Of a stretch of DNA of 64,000 nucleotides, positions 1 through 10,069 are shown one piece after another (the first letter of the stretch is position 1; each line of letters starts with the position of its first letter). Under the pieces are notes generated by a model that saw only the letters and a list, made by a program, of their open reading frames with translations, was not told the origin of the DNA and did not search any database. This DNA is from Papaver somniferum. Its lineage: Eukaryota; Streptophyta; Magnoliopsida; Ranunculales; Papaveraceae. The stretch covers positions 91,297,385 to 91,361,384 of the forward strand of contig NC_039359.1 of assembly GCF_003573695.1 (NCBI RefSeq). Direction: 5' to 3'. The translations under genes were made by a program, and so were the position numbers.

Positions 1-1298
1 TTTCCAAACAACACATGGTAACCTTTGGCCCAAAACCCTAGTTTTGGCCACACCATACCGGCCTTCCCTATGCGGCTACCAAAACGAAGGCCAGCAAAAA
101 TCAACGGTCACTTTTTCATCTAAGGTGCAGATTTTAGCCGTCCAAGGTTACCAGCTAACGCATGGAAACCTTTGGCCCTAGTTTGGTCGTGCCTAAACAA
201 AGCCAAAACCCTAACTTTTGGCCGCGCCTAAACTAGGCCATATTAAAGCCATACTGATCATGATTTCATGCCACTGGCTACCAAACTAAGGGTTGTAATA
301 ATCAACGGCTACCTTTCCTCTTAAGATGCAAAATCTCGACCGTCGAAGGTCACCATCGAGACGGAAAGTCTCCCAAGCTCAACTTGCCAGACAACAACAA
401 AGTGCTACATGTTTTCCACGAAAACACTTGAGACATCAACGCATGTCACAAACTGCGGGATGCTCATTGGGTATTGGTTTGGCGGTTTACAGCGTGTGGA
501 GTATACTACGCCCGTTATAAGAAAGTGTCATAAGGATGAGGCGGTTAGTAAATACAGGGAGTAATGGTGAAACTCTTTCTTTCATGGAACATCAATTCCA
601 GGCGTTACCGGTTACCACCTCCTCCAATTTACTCACCCGTTTTCCATTTATTAAAGAGACCAGAGTACGTTTCACTTCGACTTGTATAAATAGGCATTAC
701 CTATTTCCACCGAAAACAAGTTTTGGTCAGGAGCATACAACACTCAGAAATCACCTGTTAGGTTTCCCATATGTTGGCTTACGCTTTCTGATACAAGTCA
801 AAACAACTACTCTTCCAGAATCAACTATTCTGGTCTCAACACTCTCTTCGCTTCCCTCCCCATTCTCCTCCACTTTGTGACCGAAGCAAGTCTGGAATGG
901 CCATTTCTTGGTTTAGGTCGGACTTGTACAGATTGATCTCTCGAACCTAAAGTACTTCCTTGCAGTACATTGTTTAGGGTTTAGACTTGTTTCTCACCCA
1001 CATCACACGAAATTACCGAAACCAGCAGAAACTGTTTTCACCCTCAAACAACAGTGTCATAGTATTATTATAGATCATCAAAGTTCAATTGCATCACAAC
1101 TTTTAAATAACACTATGGAGATATGTATCACTCCCCCTTAGTCAATAATTCATCTTCCAATGAAAACCACTCCCCCTTACGTAATGATCCGTAAACCTTA
1201 TGTATATAATGTGAACTACCAAATAATTTTCCCCCTTTTTGTCAAGATAAATTGGGAAAGGTACGAAAACTACAGTATCATAATGAATTTTTTTCCAG
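1..1298. other. Unassigned non-coding sequence left of the SINE
   Basis: No convincing coding region is seen on either strand. A TATA-like TGTATAAATAGG lies near 683-694 on the plus strand. Pyrimidine runs CTCCCCCTTA near 1131-1140 and 1170 read as AAGGGGGAG on the minus strand, like polypurine tracts. The position downstream of a minus-strand copia RNase H suggests the 3' non-coding part of that element or an LTR remnant, but no second LTR copy is visible to prove it. The many TTTGGCC and AACCCTAG runs in 1-260 look repetitive. Confidence 0.3.
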
Positions 1299-1508
1299 GT
1301 CAAGAGCATAGCTCAGTGGTATCCCATCAACTCCAGTATGGAGGAAGTCAGGGGTTCAATCCCTACTGTAAAGGTTTGTAATAGATTAGTTGTATAGTGG
1401 GTGTGGCAGTGGGGCCAGTCCAACCGGAAGGGTTTGGATAGGGGCTTGGGTCCGGATTTCGCGTATCAAAAAATAAATTCAAAAAAAATAAATTCAAAAA
1501 GATACTTC
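1299..1508 (+). mobile_element. tRNA-derived SINE
   Basis: The sequence has an internal RNA polymerase III promoter: box A TAGCTCAGTGGT at 1309-1320 and box B GGTTCAATCCC at 1353-1363, with the spacing of a tRNA-related head. A non-tRNA body follows and the element ends in an A-rich tail with two AAATAAATTCAAAA repeats. No cloverleaf or 3' CCA end is present, so it is not a functional tRNA. Target duplications are not clear because both flanks are AT-rich. It resembles the widespread plant Au-type SINEs in its head region; the family assignment is from memory and needs a search. Confidence 0.7.
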
Positions 1509-1794
1509 ATGACTAAAAGAGAACCATCAAATGTGTTTTGATGGTTTCACATAGTCGAAACTTAGTGTTCATCAAGGAGTTTATAAAGATACAAGATAAC
1601 TCCTTCAATATTCCACAGTCGCACTCCCCACAAAGATATGGAAATTAAGCACAAGTTCAATTAAGAACTCTCCCCCATTTGATGTCATTCCCAGGAGAAC
1701 AACATGAGCGACCTTACTTTTACAAGAAAATAAGGATTTCTTCGAATACTTTGATACCTAACAGAAACAAAACAACTACTAGAAATAGATAAAT
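1509..1794 (-). other. 3' non-coding region of Copia-1 with polypurine tract
   Basis: This stretch follows the RNase H stop on the minus strand. A run read as AATGGGGGAGAG on the minus strand at about 1669-1680 is a typical copia polypurine tract. No gene is seen. The 3' LTR expected after it is not recognisable, either because it lies left of the window or because later insertions such as the SINE replaced it. Confidence 0.4.
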
Positions 1795-2128
1795 CTAGGG
1801 GCAAAAAAAATTAGAAATATAATGAACCAAAACAACACCAATAGACTGTCGTGAGTGTTGAAACGTTGCAGTATCCAGAGGTTTGGAGAGAAAATCATCC
1901 AACTGTTGTTCGGACGGCACAGATTCCATGTTAATAATACCATTTTCAAAGAGATCTCTAATAAAATTATACCTTATATCGATGTGCTTAGTTCTTGAGT
2001 GCTCAACATGATTCTCAGTGATGCGAATCGCGCTTGAGCTATCACAAAATTTCTTCATTATGCCAGTGTCAATTCCGTAACCAGCAAGAATTTGTTTCAT
2101 CCATAGAAGTTGAGTACAACACGAACCT
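1795..2128 (-). pseudogene. Copia-1 RNase H, C-terminal fragment
   Basis: The minus-strand reading carries the closing part of a Ty1/copia RNase H: a GSCCTQLLWMKQ segment, CDSSSAI, a HSRTKHIDIRY core and a QLDDFLSKPLD tail, ending at a stop at 1795. These are standard landmarks of copia pol C-termini. The frame stops being copia-like exactly at 2128, where a TG-beginning LTR abuts it. The RT and N-terminal RNase H parts expected upstream are absent. It belongs with the integrase and gag fragments at 3.6-5.7 kb, which share its strand and order. Confidence 0.85.
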
Positions 2129-3573
2129 TGTTAGAGAATTGCTCGGTCGAACTCGCACGCGTTGCTATCTCAAGCATGTTTATCAAATTTAGTTGTCAAA
2201 ACTATATGTCTTGATTTCTAGTCTACATATAACTAAGTCTCGGTTTAGGACATATTAGTGTAGTTGAGCTCCAGACTCCATGGCGATCATCTTACGAAGA
2301 CGAAGAACTACTCAAGGAACCAGTGGAACTTCATCCGACTAAAAGGTATGTGGAGACTTGAACTTATCTATCACTCAAAAGTCTATCTCTCTATCTCCTA
2401 CTCTTGAGACAAAGTCGTATAAGCATGATAGTTTTCATACATACACATTTGCTATTTCGAGCCGAGTTTACTCGCCTATATTTTATCGAAATACGTGTTG
2501 GGGAGCTTTCGCTTCAACCACTTTTCATCTTTATCCGTGACGAAAGTCATGATGACGTTTCAATCTTCAAAATAGCTTTGATGACGATAGTTGTGATTAA
2601 CGATTGTTATAACATTATGAAAGAATGTTTCAATGATTGAAATGTAGAGTTGAGATTATGTAACCAACTATGGATATAAGCATATATAGTGTGTTCGCGT
2701 ATAAATCCATGTGTCGGAAATCAATTGTGTGCACTTGTGCATGCAACATTGGTAAAGGAGACATGTTGGGTACGCGTACCCGTACGCGTATTGGCGTAAG
2801 TTTTCTGACCGAAAATTTCTGCTGGAGTTTGTAGTTTACAAACCGGAAAACCAGTCACCTTAGGTACGCGTACTCACGGAAGTTTTCCAACCGAAAATTT
2901 TTGCTGAGTTTCCAAACTCAAATCCGGTAGCTAAGGTACACGTACCCGTACGCGTACCCAAGCTGGTTATTTCTCAAATCGGAAGTTCGTGAACTTAAAA
3001 TAATAAATCAATAAGGAATGCAATCTTTGCAAATCGTGGCTATATTGTTCATGAATTGATTCAAGTGAATCAAACCGATTTTGTTTCAATTGTGTCGATG
3101 TATAAATACCTAAGCAATTGAAAAACTCTTCAACTAGTTCTTTTGAAGTCATTTGAACTAGTTGTGAAGAAGATGAATATGGTTGATATGAAAGTAATCA
3201 TATGGCTAACCTCGGTTAACTATTTGTGAACCAACCAAGTGTACACGTTTTAATAAGGTTACTCAAACCTAAATGAAACACATTTCATTTGTGTATGACA
3301 AGCTAAGTTTCGATCTAACGGTTGAAAGATATTAGATTGGTTGAATCAAGTTTTTCATCTAACAGTGAATATTGAATGCTTTGTTACCAAAGGTAAATTA
3401 GATTGCAAACCGTGGTTTGAAAACTATATAAAGGAGACATATAGCAACTGGAAAAACTAATCCCCACACCTTCTGTGTGATACTAGTTGGTTTTGCTAGA
3501 GTCGCTTCTCCTTTAACCTTAGGTTTCTTCTCAAGACCCTATAGATTAACGACTGAAAGACTGAAAGAATGCA
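2129..3573 (+). mobile_element. LTR-like insertion replacing Copia-1 RT
   Basis: The block begins TGTTAGAGAATTGC at 2129 and ends GAATGCA at 3573, so it has TG...CA ends. It contains a TATA box ACTATATAAAGG near 3423-3434, which gives plus orientation. About 1.44 kb long, it holds no coding frame and reads as a lone LTR. Left of it the copia RNase H stops and right of it copia integrase resumes, but the roughly 2 kb that should join them (integrase end and RT) is missing and the flanking bases (AACCT, TAGGA) are not a target duplication. It is therefore a remnant accompanied by a deletion, not a clean insertion. It contains palindromic GTACGCGTAC repeats. Confidence 0.6.
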
Positions 3574-4230
3574 TAGGAAGGTTGTCTACCTCTTCATAAC
3601 TCATATGGAGTTTTGTCAGATTTCTTAAATGGTACTCGGTTCAAGATATAGCAAGAAGATAAAATTGCTTTCCCCCACAGGTTCGAAGGTATCCCTGAAC
3701 TAGCTAACATAGTGTTCACCATATCTATGAGTGTTCGGTTTTTCCTTTCAGCTACTCCATTCGACTCAGGTGAAGAAGGTGCAGTAGTTTCATGAATGAT
3801 GTTATTAAGTTTGCAAAATTCTCCTATAGGTATCACATACTCACCGCCTCGGTCTGACCTAAGAGTTTTAATTGTAACACCTCTTTGGTTTTCTACTTCA
3901 AGTTTATATAATTTGAAAGCGTCTAAGGCTTCATCTTTACTTTCAAGAAGATAAACCTGACAATATCGAGGGTAATCATCGATAAAAGTGATGTACCATT
4001 TTTTTTACCACCTCTAGTTGGTGTTGATTCCAAATCTCCTAAATCCGAGTGGATTAGTTCTAGGGGAGTTGTACTACATTCAACATTTTTGTTAAAGGGT
4101 TTTCTTGCATATTTAGATTCAATGCAAATTTCACATTTATGACCTCTGTCAATGTTTATTTTAGGAATGCAACCTAAAGTAGCAAGTCTTTCAATGGATT
4201 TGAAATTAACATGTCCTAGTCTATCATGCC
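3574..4230 (-). pseudogene. Copia-1 integrase (rve core) fragment
   Basis: Read on the minus strand, the region shows the copia integrase core: a WYITFIDDY stretch with a catalytic Asp, TLRSDRGGEY with the second Asp, and SPESNGVAERKNRT with the catalytic Glu, then NLWGKAILSSCYILNRVP and KTPYEL. The next codon, normally Trp, is TGA, so the reading is closed there, after which RGRQPSY follows up to the LTR junction at 3573. A pre-integrase His/Cys region with CEIC lies near 4080-4150. The order gag-protease-integrase-(RT missing)-RNase H identifies a Ty1/copia element on the minus strand. Confidence 0.85.
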
Positions 4231-5712
4231 ATGTGAGGAGTCACAAACATAAGCAGAAGAAGATGCATTAAAATTCAAGTTCAAAGAAAGTACACTAAGC
4301 TTAATCATGTTTTCAGTGACATAACCTTTTCCTACGAAGTCACTACCCTTAGAGATTACAACCTTGTTAGACTCAGCTACAAACTTAAAACCTTTCCCAA
4401 GTAAGATGGCTTTTGAGATAAGATTCTTGCATATTTCCGGGACGTGATACACGTCATTCAATGCGATATTTTTCAGTGACATAACCTTTTCCTACGAAGT
4501 CACCACCCTTAGAGATTACAACTTTGTTAGACTCAGCTACAAACTTAAAACCTTTTCCAAGTAAGATGGCTTTTGAGATAAGATTCTTGCATATTTCTGG
4601 GACATGATACACGTCATTCAATTCAACCTTGCCTTTTCCCACCACTTTCGAGGTGGAAGAGTTCCCCATAAACAATTTCTCATCGTCTCCAACTGTGTCA
4701 TAGGAGGAGAAAGCATTTATGAACTTACAGACATGCCTGGTGGCTCCAGAATCTAACCACCAGTCTCTCACATTGGTCACATTAGAGACAAGGTTGACTT
4801 CAGACACCATGCCAGTAAAATATCCAGACTCATCTACTATGTTTGCCTTATGTTTCTGTTTTGGATCATTTTTGGTCTTTTTAGGCGCCCTACAGTCTTT
4901 GGCCATATGACAGGTCTTACCACAGTTATAGCAGTCACCTTTGATGGTGTTTTTAGAGACACCACCCTTTGGTTTAAGATGGTTACCTTTGGAGTTACGA
5001 CGTTTGTTACGTTTGTTACCATTTTTGCTGGATTCAGATTTTCCTTCATGCCCTTTATTTGATGCAGCATTATCATCTAGGATATGAGCTTTGTTGGACA
5101 TGTCTTTTCTCAACATCAGGCTCTTGTCCTTGCAGCACAGTAGTTCCTCAACTTGGATCTTTCTCCCCAGCTCTATCATGGTGATTTCATGAGTCTTGCG
5201 TCGCATCCTCCTCTTGTAGTCGTTCCATCAGGGTGGAAGCTTTTCAATCACTGCAGAAACTTGTAGAGCTTCATCAATAAACATGCCTTCAGCAAGAATT
5301 TCGTTGATGATTAGCTGGAGTTCCATGAATTGCTCAACTACAGGATTTTCATCAGTCATCTTATATTCAAGGAACCTAGCCACCAATAAATTCTTGCTTC
5401 CAGCAGCCTCAACAAGATATTTTTCTTCCATGGCTTCCCATAAATCAAAAGCAGTAAATTTTTCTTTTGCATTATAAAAGCCATACAAGGAGTCATCCAG
5501 ACAATTAAGTATATGGTTTTTGCACATGTAATTCTTCCTAGTCCACCTATCCAGTCTATCTTCATAACCACGGTCATGAAACCTTCTTGAGGGTTTTTCT
5601 AAAACAACTTCATGTAACCTTTGGTCTTTTAAGAAGAATAACATTTTTGATTGTCATTGTTTAAAGTCTTTTCCACTAAACTTTGGGGGTTTGTCTACAG
5701 TACTTTTTCCCA
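4231..5712 (-). pseudogene. Copia-1 gag and protease, broken
   Basis: The likely start is the ATG at 5710-5712 followed by GKSTVDKPPKF. The frame gives a copia gag (UBN2-type) with the LPP.WNDYKRRMRRKTHE region, a zinc knuckle near 4900 (CYNCGKTCHMAKDC, with Cys where Gly is usual), then the aspartic protease motif WWLDSGATRHVC near 4760. Two in-frame stops replace expected Trp or Ser codons at 5654-5656 and 5228-5230. A 160-bp tandem duplication shifts the frame behind the protease. It would have supplied capsid and protease of Copia-1; it cannot now. Confidence 0.85.
4311..4630. repeat. 160-bp tandem duplication in Copia-1
   Basis: TTTCAGTGACATAACC starts at 4311 and again at 4471, and the two 160-bp copies differ at only a few positions. 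Because 160 is not a multiple of three, the duplication throws the downstream reading out of frame, which is why the same peptide segment (NDVYHVPEICKNLISKAI) is encoded twice in two frames. Confidence 0.9.
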
Positions 5713-7082
5713 TGTTGTTACAACAAAAATGTAGTAATGAAGGATATTGCCTTTAGATTGTTGGATACATGTAACAACAATCGTAATAATTTAGAAGAAA
5801 ATACTTAGCTCAAACCGACGTTTGACTGATGTTCCTGGAGATGCACAGATAATTTTTGCAGGAACTAGTAGAGGCACGTATGAGATACGCTGAACTAAAG
5901 GAAATATCGCCTGATACTCCTCTGAGATGCTATAGCAGTTAGCGAGTCACCTCCAGGATACAACTACTGATAGTACCCCTCAATGTAGCATGCAAAGAAG
6001 GTACTATAAGAGATTGGAAGAGATTTATGAAGAAAATGAAATAGTTACAGAGAAACTGAAACAATAGCAGAGAAGAATAAGAGAGGAAGAAGCTACTTCT
6101 TCTCTGTTGTGTATCTAATGAGCTGAAAACTACTTTCTTATATAGTGTTTTATGACGTTACAAACAAGAGGAAAAAGCCATGCAAAGAACCCATGCGTAT
6201 GACATAAATACTGGTAATGTTTGTTTAAAAACAATGCAAGACCAAATCGGAGAGTTTCTTTTGTCAGTCATAGAGAAGAGTGTTGCTTTTGCAGAAAACA
6301 ACTTTAGCTTTTGTCAGGTTCAGAAAAATAACTTTTGCTTTTGTGTCTAAAGCATGCGGGACACACAAGTCAGACAGACATAGAAGTCAAGCCAAAATAC
6401 GTTCAGACAAGGAGTAAGATTCTTCTACATGTGTGGAAAACGCGTGCGAAAACTTTCAGCAAAAAGATAGGATATAGTGTTTTATGACGTTACAAACAAG
6501 AGGAAAAAGCCATGCAAAGAACCCATGCGTATGACAGAAATACTGATAATGTTTGTTTAAAAACAGTGCAAGACCAAATTGGAGAGTTGCTTTTGTCAAT
6601 CATAGAGAAGAGTGTTGCTTTTGCAAAAAACAACTTTAGCTTTTGTCAGGTTCAGAAAAATAGCTTTTGCTTTTGTCAGTGTCTAAATCATGCGGGACAC
6701 ACAAGTCAGACAGACATAGAAGTCAAGCCAAAACACGTTCAGACAAGGAGTAGGATTCTTCTACATGTGTGGAAAACGTGTGCGAAAACTTTCAGCAAAA
6801 AAAAATAGGATCTAGTGAACCCATATCCACACCCGAACGTGACCCGACCCGACCAGAGGGAAGGCGGCGTGTGCGTGCTTCGGTGCAAAGCACCGCGCGT
6901 ACGGGAAAGGCAATTCTATGGTATTTAAGTCTAAAACTCTTTAGATTTTAGTCTATGTGGGAGTATTGTTTTATCTATTCAAATGAAAAAACAACTAGTA
7001 GATAATAGATAATAGGTTTAGGGATCAAATCATAGTCCATGCATATTTGGTTTTAAAACAAAAACCCGTTTTTTTTCTAACA
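5713..7082 (-). mobile_element. Copia-1 5' LTR and leader
   Basis: On the minus strand an LTR appears to start at 7082 with TGTTAGAAAAAAAACGGG, directly against F-box 1 coding sequence. A TATA box, read CACTATATAAGAAAG on the minus strand, lies near 6150-6136, followed by an AG/CT-rich leader (about 6110-6020). The U3 part carries a 332-bp duplication. The gag start follows at 5712. No good match to the initiator-Met primer site is found, so the LTR's inner edge cannot be placed. GC-rich sequence with GACCCGACCCG at about 6840-6860 belongs to U3. Confidence 0.55.
6141..6808. repeat. 332-bp tandem duplication in the Copia-1 U3
   Basis: TATAGTGTTTTATGACG occurs at 6141 and again at 6473; the following 330 bases are repeated with scattered substitutions and one small indel. 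The copy boundary falls just upstream of the TATA box on the minus strand, so the duplicated stretch is the promoter-proximal U3. Confidence 0.9.
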
Positions 7083-7843
7083 GTTATTGAATTGCAATTC
7101 TGTACTGTCATCTAGCCAATAGAGTGAATTGTTTGCATAAACAGCCACTCCCTTAAAAATGTGAGGAATTTCTCCTTTGTGTCTCCCCACATTGCCACCA
7201 CCAAGGGTGTAAACCTGAACCTTTCCCGATGGCAAGGATCCTACGTCGTTCCCGTAGTAAACTTGAACAACCTTGTATTCATTAGTGGATATGCAATATC
7301 CAAATCCACTGTACATATTATCTCTTGATATTCCACCTAAATCCATCTCTGGAAGGTAAATGTATCTCTTGATATCCACTGTACATATTATCTCTTGATA
7401 TTCCACCTAAATCCATCTCTGGAAGGTAAATGTATTCTCATGGGGTTGAATATATATACTTGTTTCTCTTTTCCATAGTCTGGAAAGCAAACTAAGCCGT
7501 TGCAAGAACCATATATGGAACCTATAAATTTATCCTGACCTAAGCCATGGTCAATCTTTCTAAGGGACTGAAAAGAAATATTTACCTCTTCTTCTTCTTC
7601 TTCGCTGAATTGATTTCCATAACAGATCTGAAGATCCGCCGGAACAGTGAAATAAAGGAAACCCGTCTTTGGTTTTTTCAAGTGATTTCTCCAAAGTTTG
7701 CATACTGCTCGGCTTCGTGAGACGAACTCGACAGGTATACGAGAAAGTATGTTTTCTGTAGAATCTGAATTCACGAGTACTCCATTGCTTTTGATAAAAC
7801 TCTCGGCTATCACTCTTCTTTTGGATTTATCATGATTTTCCTT
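7083..7843 (-). pseudogene. F-box/FBA gene 1, broken and truncated
   Basis: Proteins of this family are substrate receptors of SCF ubiquitin ligases: an N-terminal F-box binds SKP1 and a C-terminal FBA region binds a target. Here the minus strand gives the F-box (TENILSRIPVEFVSRSRAVC), the LKKPKTGFL linker, and FBA landmarks IYGSCNGLVCFP and STNEYKVVQVYY. Four lesions are visible. The expected ATG is AAG at 7841-7843 (sister copies have ATG there). A 5-bp deletion follows the NPM codons near 7437. A 70-bp tandem duplication (7306-7445) adds a frameshift. Copia-1's LTR truncates the reading at 7083 after the FNN codons, so the last third is missing. It is the leftmost of five paralogues. Confidence 0.85.
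7306..7445. repeat. 70-bp tandem duplication inside F-box gene 1
   Basis: CCACTGTACATATTATCTC starts at 7306 and 7376 and the 70 bases between are repeated almost perfectly. The sister genes have one copy. The unit length is not a multiple of three, so it disrupts the frame. Confidence 0.9.
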
Positions 7844-8338
7844 AATATGGTAATGATATGCCTGTGAGTAAAAATAATTCTTCAGCGTTGTATGGTTGAA
7901 GAGAGCATCCCATACGTTACAAAACTGAATTAGGGTTACATACCCAAAGTCGTGTTTTAAAAACGAACGTTAACGCATCAAACAGTTGGATACAGCGTTT
8001 ATTAAGGGCAATTCCACATTTGCCTGTTTTGTGGCCATTATGTGGTCAATTTCCACCATGGTCCCCACTGCTTACCGGTCCCAATGGTTACATTCTTTCA
8101 GTAGTTTAACTTGGTACATTAAGGCCACCGTGATGGCTCTGCATCTCTTCTCAGTAGTATTTACTTCAACCAATACTTCTACTAAAACTAGTATGTTCAG
8201 ACGCAACAAAAACACATCAATTTACTCCCGGAAGGAAGACCATCAACTTGAGGTAATTAATTAATTTAGAATATATTATGACCCTCTCAGGTTCAATTTT
8301 TCTGTTCTTTAAACTGCCAAAATTTGCCGAAAGACTTA
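7844..8338. other. 5' flank of F-box gene 1
   Basis: No gene is seen. The segment beginning GTATGGTTGAAGAGAGCATC near 7889 matches the leader upstream of F-box genes 2 and 3. The segment around 8100-8260 (CAGTAGTTTAACTTGGTAC onwards) matches 30792-30995 beside F-box 4, so the spacer was duplicated with the genes. Confidence 0.6.
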
Positions 8339-8731
8339 GAGCATCTCCAATGGCAATTTGGTGTGAGTTCTACGTGGAAGTCATTTTTCAAGGATGTGAG
8401 ATCAAAATCTCCTTATAAGGAGGTGAATAAAAAACATCTCCAACTATAATTATCTTAATTTTGGTTAGGAACTTTATAAACCATTGATTGAAAATTCGTT
8501 ACTTTTTAACTGTAATTATAGCCATAAATAATGATGACTAGGTTTTCTACATCCTCTAAGGAAACCTCTAAAACCAGAGGATGGGCTAGAGGATGTGTAT
8601 CTAAGTGCTTGCTACATAATCCTCACATCCTCTTTTAAAGTTGCGGTTGGAGATGAAATTTTAGGAAATGAAGTATAAATCCTATGTGGCCGTAAAACTA
8701 GGAGTATCACAACCTCCCGTTGGAGATGCTC
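8339..8731. mobile_element. Tourist-like MITE
   Basis: A 393-bp non-coding element is bounded by 15-bp inverted ends GAGCATCTCCAATGG and CCGTTGGAGATGCTC (one mismatch) and by TTA duplications at 8336-8338 and 8732-8734. TTA duplications and this kind of terminus fit PIF/Harbinger-derived Tourist MITEs. The paralogous spacer near 31070 lacks the insert, giving an independent empty site. Confidence 0.85.
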
Positions 8732-10069
8732 TTAGATATGTACAACTTCAAATGGGTTCTAGTACGTGTCACAGTTATCTTGGCTTCTTCCATGGATCAA
8801 CCATTATAATTATCGGGAAGATGGCCAGGTGGTTCAACCCTCACCTCATAAACGAAAGGTCGGGGTCGAGCATTTAGTCATTCTCACTATGAAATAAATA
8901 TTTTATGTCGGCCAAATATGGATGAGGGAGAGATCCATGATCTTGATCTGCCCCAGAAATTGGTCAGATGGTGCTTTCAAAAGCCTAACCATAATCATCT
9001 TGGCGTTTTCCATGGATCAATAGGAAAAGCTCAATATGTTACTAAAAATCGGAGTTTAAGCTCCAGGCAGCAATAAAATGCTCCAGACAGCCTTAAATTT
9101 ATTGGTTTAATTTATACTGTCATTAGGTTTTTGGTTCCTATCTACAGTTCTTATACAGAACATTTTTTTGTTTCATGGGAAACATGAAAAAAAGGACTCA
9201 AACGGAGAGGCTGCGGAAGTTGTTTGGACAATATAGAGGAGATGAGCCATCGTCAGGGAATCTGAAGAACAGATTACAGCCTGAGGAATGTGTTCAGGGT
9301 GCATTTTCCTGGACGTTGTCAAATCCACATGGAGGTACTGATCAAAAGCACTGGGCAGGCACTAAAGGTTTCCGCTTCCCAAACAGAAATACATACGGCC
9401 CATTCCTTGCTAAGTTATGGGAAAGATAAAAATAAAATATTCTGACTAAACTGATCAAAGTAGTTAATATCAATATCCAGAGACTTCAACTATAACGTAT
9501 GAAGTAAATGAAAAAGTAAATTCTTGGTGTCTCGACTTGATTGCATTACCAAGGCCTAAGAAGGTCATGTTCTAGCATTGGATCAAGGAGTACAGTATAG
9601 AGTCGGAATAGCCGTTCTTCTCTTCTCAAGCGCAGTTACAAGGAATAAGGAATTTCTATTGTGTTAGTATCCAAATCCATAAATTCGGTGACAGCTCTAT
9701 AACAGCTGATAAATCTCACAAGAAATGTACAAATATATACTCTACTCTAGATGGCCTTACAAAACAGTTGATAGTTGAAGGTTATGTACCTAATTTAGAG
9801 TTTAAAGTTTCTTCTGAAAATTTATTGCAAGGGAATATTGCCCCAACTTGTATGAATTTAACATGACAACAGATATACACAAGAAAAATTAATATAATTT
9901 TGCATTGCTAAATTATGGAAAAGATGAACAAAAAATTATATTAAACTGATCAAAGTAGTTAATATCAATATTCAGAAACTTCAACTATGAGTCTATAATA
10001 TATGCAGCAAAGAAAAAGTAAATTCTTGGACCTGAATCCTGGAGGTTATATATGGTGGCAAATCTAGTC
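8732..10069. other. Duplicated F-box spacer, no gene
   Basis: 8740-9430 aligns by eye with 31070-31450 and part of it with 55206-55408; shared runs include CTTGGCTTCTTCCATGGATC and CATCGTCAGGGAATCTGAAG. A further direct repeat is internal: the stretch near 9410-9520 resembles 9895-10010 (both contain ACTGATCAAAGTAGTTAATA). Short open frames here differ between copies, so they are not supported as genes. Confidence 0.55.

Noticed and set aside
1309..1380. A tRNA gene on the plus strand
   Set aside because: Boxes A and B are present but no cloverleaf can be formed, and a SINE body with an A-rich tail follows.
7083..7843. Introns explaining the frame changes in the F-box copies
   Set aside because: The breaks are indels of 1, 5, 26 and 70 bp against uninterrupted sister sequence and lack GT-AG boundaries.
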